DNA from: Candidatus Altimarinota bacterium
Lineage (GTDB): Bacteria; Patescibacteriota; Gracilibacteria; BD1-5; UBA6164
Reading direction: 5' to 3'
Assembly (NCBI GenBank): GCA_027066255.1
Contig: JAMOOA010000174.1
Coordinates: 1 to 6,082, forward strand
Length of the DNA: 6,082 nucleotides
Shown: piece by piece, positions 1-6,043 of the stretch
Layout: every line of letters begins with the position of its first letter
Position numbering within the stretch: the first letter of the stretch is position 1
Made by a program: the position numbers and the translations under genes
Notes under the pieces: generated by a model
Databases searched by the model: none
Seen by the model: only the letters and a program-made list of their open reading frames with translations
Told to the model about the DNA's origin: nothing

Positions 1-2
1 AA

Positions 3-1109
3 GATCCTGGTGATTCTATAGAAACTCTACCAGAACAAGAACTATTAGAAATTAAACAAGAGTTAGATAAGTTTAAATGAACAGCTAGAGAAATATATAA
101 TAAGTATTTTTCGAAGCTTAAGATAGATGAACAAGCTGAAACAGAGGCAAATGGGTTTTGCACTATAGCAGATGAGAAAATAGAGTCATCTTTTAGAAAA
201 TTTGTAAAAAGCAGTGAGGTACTCAAAGGTTACGTAGTTGTGTGAGAGGAACAGTGAGTAGAAGAATGAGGGCAAGATGGAAAGAAGGTTATTATGATAG
301 ACCCTATAGATTCTACAGATTTATTTGTAAAGTGAGAAAATGGAAGTGGAACAATTATAGGAGTATTTCATAATGGAATAAACATAGTAGGGACAACCTT
401 AGATATAGGGAATGGATTAGACTATACTCATTGGTGAAATGAATATACAGTAAAACACAATGGAGAGACAATTAAATCAAAACTAAGATTTTCACCAGAA
501 TCTTCATCAGAGCCTATCTATAGAGAATTTGAGGATGAATCTAGTTTCTGGATAAAAGAGGGAAGAAACAGAAGAAACAAACTCCATTTGTATAATTCTT
601 GTAAGTGAAAAAATTGGGATAAAGGAGATGCGGAGAAAATGGAGGAGATAACACAAAAACTTGCTCAAGAAAATGGGCTTGAAGTTGTCTTGAGAAAACC
701 AAGATCAGTATCTTATCTCAATTCTGCACTTGGATTGAATGGAGGTTTTATTCATTATGGGACAGCTGCTCATGATATAGCGCATATGATAGGTTTCACC
801 AATGCCTGTGATGGAATTATAACCGACCATAATGGAATAAAACTTGAGAAACTTGATCTAGAGAAGATTCTTAAAAACTATCAAATAGGAGAAAAGATGA
901 AGAAAGAGGCTAAGAAACTTCGTAGAGAATCAAAAGAAGAGAATGATGATTCTAAAATAAAAAAAGCAAAACAATTAGAAATGGAAGCAAGAGACTATAT
1001 CTATACATTTCCCTTTGTTATAACGAGAGATCAAGAATTCCATGATGAGATCATTTCTCTTTTAAAAGAGTTCAAACCTCAGCTTGATGCAATGCAAGAA
1101 AATAACTAG
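3..1109 (+). CDS. Inositol monophosphatase-superfamily enzyme, 5' end outside window (UGA = Gly)
   Basis: 368 codons are visible; the start lies upstream of the window. The metal-dependent sugar/nucleotide phosphatase fold is shown by three signatures in order (numbering from base 3): GEE at 81-83, IDPIDST at 99-105 and a TAAHDIA segment with Asp at 258, which together give the usual Mg2+ ligands. Family members remove phosphate from inositol phosphate, fructose-1,6-bisphosphate or 3'-phosphoadenosine phosphate; the substrate cannot be chosen here. Seven in-frame UGA codons (first bases 78, 243, 255, 267, 333, 435, 606) must be read through, and the one at 243 encodes the Gly of GEE. UGA supplies 7 of 31 visible glycines. 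A Lys/Glu-rich, probably helical insertion of about 40 residues (roughly 285-325) separates the last metal site from the C-terminal strand and helix. It ends in TAG inside a CTAG shared with the convergent gene. A standard-code annotation would report only the last 156 residues from 639. Confidence 0.85.
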
Positions 1110-1717
1110 CTTCCAAGCTCCTCTATTTTCTTATACCCCTCATTTCCATCCATTTCTACATACATAATCGTCAGTTTTGTTCAGAGAGCTCACTCTATCA
1201 GTTCTTTGTATTCCACAAAAAATTGAGGTCTATCTTCGTAGACTATTATCTCAGCAGGAATATACTTGAGTTCAAAGAGGACATAACGAATTGTTTCTAG
1301 AACTTTATCTTTTCACTCCCAGACAACTTTCATAGGAATATGTTCTATATTCATGGATCTTCTCTTTTTATGTTGATATTCTGGAATTCCAGCTGTAAGT
1401 ATAAGCGATGATTCAGGAGAGAGTTTTTTGATGATATCCTGAGGATATTTTTTTCATTCATAGTATTTTGCCACCATATTATTGATACCAATGTGATTTA
1501 TCATATAAGTATTCCCTTCATAACCTCTCTTTTCCTTAAGCATAGGTTCTCACTCTATCTGTTCGTCACGAGAGAAAAGAGTATAATCCAAATCACAAAT
1601 AATGAAAGAGGTATCTTTCTTCTTTAGTTCTTCAGATTCGTGTATATATAAGTTTACAAGCCCTATCTGGTCGGTAAGAGTAGAAATTATTTCTTTTAAT
1701 TTCTTAGTAGAAGCCAT
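1106..1717 (-). CDS. HAD-superfamily phosphatase-like protein (UGA = Gly)
   Basis: 203 aa, ATG at 1717, TAG at 1108-1106. HAD hydrolases transfer phosphoryl groups through an aspartyl-phosphate. Motif I is FIICDLDYT (Asp42 nucleophile, Asp44 acid/base), motif II is LILTAG (Thr108), Lys136 or Lys138 may serve as motif III, and motif IV is IIVYEDRP (Glu161, Asp162). The motif I to II spacing is short (about 65 residues) and holds a small helical cap only. The YEDRP ending resembles HAD domains linked to nucleic-acid end repair, but this is a weak hint and the substrate is unknown. About 35 residues precede motif I. Five UGA codons (plus-strand TCA at 1550, 1454, 1313, 1190, 1181) out of 13 glycines break the frame under the standard code, so it is easily missed. 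It starts 3 nt after the ileS stop in the same frame, indicating translational coupling. It shares a CTAG with the opposing phosphatase gene at its end. Confidence 0.85.
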
Positions 1718-1720
1718 AAT

Positions 1721-4700
1721 CTATTTCTTAAGAATTATTTTTGCACTATTTTCTCAGAGAGGAAGTTCCTTTTCTATATCTCAACTCGCAAGGGAACTAT
1801 CAATAGTTGAGAGTGTTTCAGATTCTATGTCATAGCTTTTGAGGATTTTACTAAGGAAGGATTCTGAATCAAGTTCAGAATGACGTAACACAATATTGAG
1901 AGAGATTCTATCGTCAACTTCATATCCTGCTTCTTTACGAGCTTCTTGTATATGTCTGACAATATCACGAGCATATCATTCTACCTTGAGTTCTGGAGTG
2001 AGTTCGAGATTCATAGATATCACCATTCCAAAACCAGATTCGATATTATCATTTTCTCCATCAGAAACATAAGCCATTTCAAACTCGTCTCCTTCGAGAA
2101 CCCATCACTTGTGTCATTCCGGACTTGATCCGGAATCTGTCTGTGCAAAGTCTTGTCTTATTTCTTCAAGAGATCCTGAATCAAGTTCAGGATGACGTAC
2201 GTAAACTTTACTTTCTCATAGTTCAATGAAATTTCCAACCTTTGCTTCGGAGATGATGAATTTTACATCTTTCCCAAACTTTGGACCGATAAGACGACCG
2301 TTAGGTTTGCATATCTTTTGAGCGATGGTATTTGAGTCTACCTCGAGAACTTCTTTGACATTGAGTTCTTCTTTGATGATATCCTTGTAATAATCACTGA
2401 GTTTTTCTCCAATAGAGATAGACTGAAGTGGTTGACGAACACGCATTTTTTGAGCTGTCCTGAGAGAAAGTCAGAGGTTGATTATTTTCTGACATACTGC
2501 AACGTTTTCATTGAGCTCCGTATCTATGAGAGAACTATCAGCAGTAGGGAAGTCCGTGAGATGAACGGATTCTTTACCCGTGAGGTTTTTATAGATTTCT
2601 TCGGTAACAAAAGGCATAAATGGAGCAACGACTTGTGAAACCGTTACGAGTACTTCATAAAGAGTCTCGTACGCTTCCATCTTGTCTCCATCATTTTCTG
2701 ATTTCCAGAAACGTTTCCTACTCCTACGGATATACCAGTTGGTAAGCTTGTCCATAAATTTTACAATCGGACGAGTTGCTTCTGTTATTTCATAGTTTTC
2801 CATTCCTCCTTCTACATCAGCAATGAGTTTGTGAGTTTCAGAAATGATCCAGACGTCGAGAGGATTGTTTCTCTGGTATTTTCCTGTTGGTTTGAAACCA
2901 TCTATATTTGCATATGTTGTGAAGAAACTATAGGTATTCCAGAGAGGGAGGATCACCTTTTTGATAACTTCGACGATTCCTTCTTCTTTGAAATCCATAT
3001 TTCCTCCAGTAAGGAGGGGAGAATTGGCCATATAGAAGCGGATAGCATCAGCTCCGTACTTTCCTATTGTTCCTTTTGGATCTGGATAATTCCCATAAGA
3101 TTTACTCATTTTTCGACCATCAGACCCCATAACGATACCTGTAGTGATGACGTTGGTAAAGGCTCTGGTATCAAAAAGAGCAACTCCAACAACATGCATC
3201 ACATAGAACCAAGCACGTACTTGACCTATATACTCTACGATGAAATCAGCAGGGAAGCTACTTTCCATAGGAGCTTTATTTTCAAATGGATAATGCATCT
3301 GCGCGTACGGCATAGATCCAGAGTCCATCCAGACATCCAGTACTTCAGGAAGTCTCCTGTATGTGAGATCATTTTCCTTCCAAGTGATATCATCTATGAA
3401 TGGTCTGTGGAGGTCTGTAATAGTCATACCAGAAGCTTCTTCTATCTCAGCTCTACTTCAAAATACTTTCATGTCCTTTTCTTCTCCGTCTTCATCATAT
3501 CCCATCCAAATAGGCATCGGAGTACCCCAATAACGAGTTCTGCTGATACACCAATCAGGAGCTGATTCTACGGACTTGAGGAACTGACCGTGTTTGATAT
3601 GTTTTGGTTGCCAGTTGATTCCTTCATTTTCAGCGATAAGTCTATCTTTCATTTCCTGAATATTGATAAACCAAGAGTCTTGTGCTTTGTAGATAAGTTT
3701 TGTTCCTGAACGAGGACACATAGCAACTCTATGATTGATAGATTCTTTTTTAAATAACAATCACAATTCTTTGAGTTTTTCAGAAACAACGTCGTTTGCG
3801 TCTTCGTAATGCATTCCTTCGTAATCAGGGATTTCCTCTGTATAACATCCAGCATCATCAAGAGCTGTAGAGATATGAATTCCTTCTTTTTGAGCAAGTT
3901 GGAAATCAACCTCACCAAACTCTGGAGCTTGATGTCCTATACCAGTACCATCCGTATCAGTGATGAAATCTGCATGGAGTATCAAGTGATTTTTTTCAGA
4001 ATCTACGGTTCATTGATAAAAACTAAATGGAGCTTTGTATTTGAGACCTATTAAATCATCTCCCATAAAACTCTCTACTATTTCATACTCTTTTCATTTA
4101 AATACCGTTTCTACTCTTGCTGTTGCAAGGATATAAAATTTTCCTTCAGAACTTACTCTTGAATACGCTAAGTTCTTATTCAGAGCCATAGACATATGAG
4201 CTGGAATCGTCCAAGGAGTCGTCGTCCAAGCGAGGATATAGTCTCCCTCTTGCGCGTGCTTGTGAGACTGAGTCAAAGGAAACATCACCGTAACAGCAGG
4301 ATCAGAAACTTCTTCATAAGAGTCATCCATCGCAACTTCAAAGTTGGAGATAGGAGTTGAGAGTTTCCAAGAATAGAGTGATACTCTTCTCCCTTTATAC
4401 ACTTTTCCTTTCTCGTGCATCTTCTTGAACACCCACATAACCGACTCCATATAGTCTTGGTCCATCGTTTTGTAGGCATTGTCCATATCTACCCATCTAC
4501 CGATATGATCGATATACCAGTCCCATTCTGCACTTGTTTCTTTCGTATACGTATAACACTCTTCTACAAATTCCTTTACTCCGAGTTCTTCGATGTCTTT
4601 GTTTGATTTGAGTCCCAATTTCTTTTGGACTTTTTCCTCAATAGGCAATCCATGACAATCCCATCCCCACACTCTTTCGCAGCGTTTTCCTTGCATCGTA

Positions 4701-4915
4701 TGGTATCTCGGAACGATGTCTTTTACGATACTTGAAAGCAGGCTTCCATAATGCGGAGTACCTGTAATAAAGGGAGGACCATCATAAAACCTATACGGTT
4801 TATCCTCTGGACGTTGTTCTATCGATTTATGAAACGTATCGTTTTTCTTCCAGAAAGCGATGATTTTTTCCTCCATCTCAGGAAAACTCTGTTTTGGGTT
4901 TACTTTTGGGAACAT
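1721..4915 (-). CDS. ileS: Isoleucyl-tRNA synthetase, type 2 (eukaryote-like), UGA = Gly
   Basis: 1064 aa. It charges tRNA-Ile with isoleucine in the cytoplasm. Order: class I catalytic signature HYGS (55-58, the HIGH motif with Ser in the last place), GWDCHG (84-89), CP1 editing domain with WTTTPWT (230-236) and HADFITDTDGTG (314-325), CISRTRYWG (456-464), DVWMDSG (527-533), KMSKS (602-606), anticodon-binding region with NWYIRRSRKRFW (726-737), and a C-terminal part with EGYARD. Cys zinc sites seen in some bacterial enzymes are missing (YSWKLSTP at 181-188, MCPRSG at 399-404), which with the length fits the mupirocin-insensitive type 2 lineage. Eleven UGA codons of 71 glycines must be read as Gly (plus-strand TCA at 4094, 4010, 3761, 3458, 2471, 2216, 2114, 2105, 1976, 1781, 1754); the one at 1976 is the conserved Gly of EGxARD. 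Three palindromic repeats lie in the C-terminal coding region. The start at 4915 gives the normal N-terminus; no clear Shine-Dalgarno is seen. Confidence 0.96.
1860..1887 (+). repeat. Palindromic repeat family 1, copy A, inside ileS
   Basis: Eight-base arms ATTCTGAA and TTCAGAAT flank a TCAAG loop, followed by GACGTA. It is translated as the in-frame peptide LRHSELDSES (IleRS residues 1010-1019), in a surface-type loop after DRISLNI. It differs from copy C at two positions only, which pair with each other (T-A versus C-G). Confidence 0.88.
2112..2137 (-). repeat. Palindromic repeat family 1, copy B, inverted, inside ileS
   Basis: Read on the minus strand, arms ATTCCGGA and TCCGGAAT surround TCAAG and are followed by GACA. 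It lies opposite in orientation to copies A and C, 34 bases from copy C. It encodes IleRS residues 926-935, TDSGSSPEGH, where the last Gly is a UGA supplied by the repeat itself (TCA at 2114-2116). Under the standard code this orientation and frame would be a stop. Confidence 0.85.
2172..2199 (+). repeat. Palindromic repeat family 1, copy C, inside ileS
   Basis: Arms ATCCTGAA and TTCAGGAT around TCAAG, then GACGTA. It is translated as VRHPELDSGS (residues 906-915). With copy B it accounts for most of an insertion of about 29 residues in the linker before WVLEGDEFEM, a place where ordinary IleRS proteins have a short connection. Confidence 0.88.
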
Positions 4916-4956
4916 AGGGGAGTGGGGTTAGATGTCTAAGTTTCTTTATTTCTTTG

Positions 4957-4980
4957 CCATTCCTACGAAGACAGGAATCT
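4957..4980. repeat. Small palindrome after the 117-aa gene
   Basis: Arms ATTCCT (4959-4964) and AGGAAT (4973-4978) form a hairpin that starts one base after the stop codon of the 117-aa gene and lies in the 66-nt gap before ileS. On the minus strand the loop side reads CTTCG. It resembles the element at 6019-6034. It could stabilise or partly terminate the upstream transcript; it has no U-run, so full termination is unlikely. Confidence 0.6.
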
Positions 4981-4981
4981 A

Positions 4982-5335
4982 TTAATTAGTCTTTCTTATT
5001 AGAGTTTCCCTAAGTCAGCTTCGGAATCAATCTATGAAGGCTCTATCTACATAAAAATCTCTTATTAACTTAAATAATGTTATATATATTGAGATTTCAA
5101 AATCTTTTAAATTGTAAAAATATACAAGTATAATTGATATTATCAGTAATATGAGAAAGAATAAGTTGAAACTATCTATCATCTTTATTAGCTTAATGTT
5201 TTTATAGCTATCGTAAATATTATCTATTTTCTCTTCTATTTCTTCATCTAATAATATTTCTTTCTTATTGCGTGTTACAATTTTTCAGTAGAATCATATA
5301 AGAAAAAAGTAGAAAATTATTATGTATATAGTCAT
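4982..5335 (-). CDS. Small two-segment membrane protein, unrecognised (UGA = Gly)
   Basis: 117 aa, ATG at 5335, TAA at 4984-4982. I do not recognise the family. The N-terminus (residues 3-18, IYIIIFYFFLIGFYGK) is a hydrophobic segment; residues 21-55 are charged and probably helical (KKEILLDEEIEEKID); residues 56-75 (NLFFLILLIISIILVYFYN) form a second membrane segment; the tail is basic (RSGLRETLIRKTN). A membrane hairpin with the charged linker on one side is the simplest topology. It has four glycines and all four codons are UGA (TCA at 5294, 5285, 5027, 5015), so no standard-code frame spans it. It lies 66 nt upstream of ileS on the same strand. No clear ribosome binding site is visible; TATAAC at 5351-5346 is a possible -10 with no recognisable -35. 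The long open frame, membrane pattern and conserved strand support a real gene, but without homology this stays moderate. Confidence 0.62.
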
Positions 5336-5364
5336 GAGTTTCTTAGTTATATTTTAAGTACACA

Positions 5365-5412
5365 ATTCCTATCTTGAATTCTTTCCTTTGAGCTCAAAGG
5401 AAAGAGGCTACA
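5365..5412 (-). repeat. Hairpin repeat family 2, copy R1
   Basis: Contains a perfect 26-bp palindrome at 5380-5405 (half-site TCTTTCCTTTGAG). In minus orientation it matches R2 base for base over its 48 nt except for the hairpin apex and two other positions. It lies 29 nt upstream of the 117-aa gene start and next to R3 in the opposite orientation. Confidence 0.9.
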
Positions 5413-5420
5413 ATATTTTC

Positions 5421-5462
5421 CCTCTTCCTTTTTAATAAAAGGAGGAGATTCAGAGGAGGAAT
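5421..5462 (+). repeat. Hairpin repeat family 2, copy R3 (diverged)
   Basis: An 11-bp stem with one G-T pair, CTCTTCCTTTT (5422-5432) with AAAAGGAGGAG (5437-5447), loop TAAT, followed by ATTCAGAGGAGGAAT, which matches the flank of R2. It lies 26 nt past the DUF559 stop, so it may also end that transcript, although a U-run is lacking. Confidence 0.78.
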
Positions 5463-5488
5463 AATTTCTTGGTAATAACATTTCTGTT

Positions 5489-5853
5489 TTATAGATAGTT
5501 TTGGATATCAGACAGTACATCATTTATATTTTCAGATACATCGTGATTGGTAAATCTGATAACTTGGTATCATCGGGCATGTAGGAGATTTTGTTTGTGT
5601 TTATCAAGTTCAAGAACTTCGGGTACGTCATGTATTCATCAGTCAATCTCTATAATGAGCTTGTGTTCGAGACATATAAAGTCTGCGATAACATACCTAG
5701 GCAATCAATTGTTTTCTTCATATACAAATATTGGTTTTTGTTTTTGGAATTTCTTTCAATGAATTCTACTACTTTTTATATGTTTCCAGAGATAGGAGTC
5801 ATATTCTTTCTTAGTTTTCTGGCTGTTTCTTTGATAGTATCAGGGACTTGCAT
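5489..5853 (-). pseudogene. DUF559 (Vsr-like) endonuclease, frameshifted (UGA = Gly)
   Basis: The body, from about 5797 to the TAA at 5491-5489, reads LWKHIKSSRIHGKKFQKQ..., then RYVIADFICLEHKLIIEIDGGIHD, then HARGYQVIRFTNHDV and a final helix. This is the DUF559 nuclease fold related to Vsr and restriction enzymes; Asp of IADF and Glu/Asp of IIEID are the likely metal ligands. The family's N-terminal stretch (KETARKLRKNMTP, ATG at 5853) is present but in a different frame: it ends in ISGNI and a UAA. Between NMTP and LW the family normally has about four residues; here only two bases remain, so a deletion of about 10 bp fits. All five glycines of the body are UGA (TCA at 5756, 5705, 5639, 5636, 5570). 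Repeats R1/R3 and R2 lie on either side. Such proteins occur singly in many genomes, often with mobile DNA; the cellular role is unclear. It is probably inactive unless a frameshift is made. Confidence 0.8.
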
Positions 5854-5877
5854 ACACACTTTTACTAAATAGTAATC

Positions 5878-5925
5878 TGTAGCCTCTTTCCTTTCGTATG
5901 AAAGGAGAGAATTCAAGAGAGGAAT
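5878..5925 (+). repeat. Hairpin repeat family 2, copy R2
   Basis: CCTTTC, loop GTAT, GAAAGG, with flanks TGTAGCCTCTTT and AGAATTCAAGAGAGGAAT. It is the inverted counterpart of R1 (48 nt each) and sits 24 nt upstream of the DUF559 start, so R1 and R2 form inverted repeats around that gene. Confidence 0.9.
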
Positions 5926-5934
5926 ATTAGTTTA

Positions 5935-5952
5935 CCGTCATCTCGGACGAGA
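5935..5952 (-). repeat. Short palindrome with ATGACG flank
   Basis: Arms TCTCG and CGAGA (5941-5945, 5948-5952) with two central bases; on the minus strand it continues into TGACGGTAA. The flank resembles the GACGTA end of family 1, so it may be a degenerate relative. The short arms make this tentative. Confidence 0.35.
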
Positions 5953-5980
5953 ACAAAAAGTTTTGTATTTTTGTATTTTG

Positions 5981-5989
5981 TGATATAAT
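5981..5989 (+). promoter_or_regulatory. Possible extended -10 promoter
   Basis: TGATATAAT contains a consensus TATAAT at 5984-5989 preceded by TG with one base between, the extended -10 form. TTGTAT at 5963-5968 is a poor -35 at a short spacing of 15. It would start a rightward transcript near 5996 towards the terminator-like hairpin. The surrounding DNA is very A+T-rich, so a chance match is possible. Confidence 0.33.
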
Positions 5990-6018
5990 AACATCACTTT
6001 AGGGGATTTCCCTTCGAT

Positions 6019-6034
6019 TCCTGCTTCGGTAGGA
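6019..6034. repeat. Small palindrome with TTCG loop
   Basis: TCCTGC and GTAGGA close a TTCG loop, giving a C(UUCG)G tetraloop on plus-strand RNA with one G-U pair. It resembles the element at 4957-4980 (GATTCCTG...TAGGA...TG). It lies 9 bases beyond the stop of the possible gene fragment at the right edge. Confidence 0.5.
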
Positions 6035-6043
6035 TGATAATAA

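Noticed and set aside
1602..2128. Plus-strand frames of 77 and 60 codons
   Set aside because: They are antisense to the ileS and HAD coding regions and show no recognisable motif.
2831..3565. A 244-codon open frame on the plus strand
   Set aside because: It lies wholly antisense to IleRS motifs (KMSKS, DVWMDSG), is rich in Ser/Ile/His/Cys and resembles no family; it is a shadow frame.
4916..4981. A T-box or other leader upstream of ileS
   Set aside because: The gap is only 66 nt, has one small palindrome and no T-box sequence or terminator/antiterminator pair.
5005..5035. A possible fourth copy of the small palindromes at the end of the 117-aa gene (GATTCCGAAGCTGACTTAGGG)
   Set aside because: Arms do not pair convincingly; the similarity is limited to GATTCCGAAGC.
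5547..5872. Two overlapping plus-strand frames of 71 and 93 codons
   Set aside because: They are antisense to the DUF559 gene, which has clear family motifs once UGA is read as Gly.
5365..5925. A CRISPR-like array
   Set aside because: There are only three copies, in mixed orientation, unevenly spaced and with a gene between; they are hairpin repeats.
6011..6024. A tRNA T-loop-like TTCGATTCC
   Set aside because: No T-stem, anticodon arm or acceptor pairing could be found around it on either strand.
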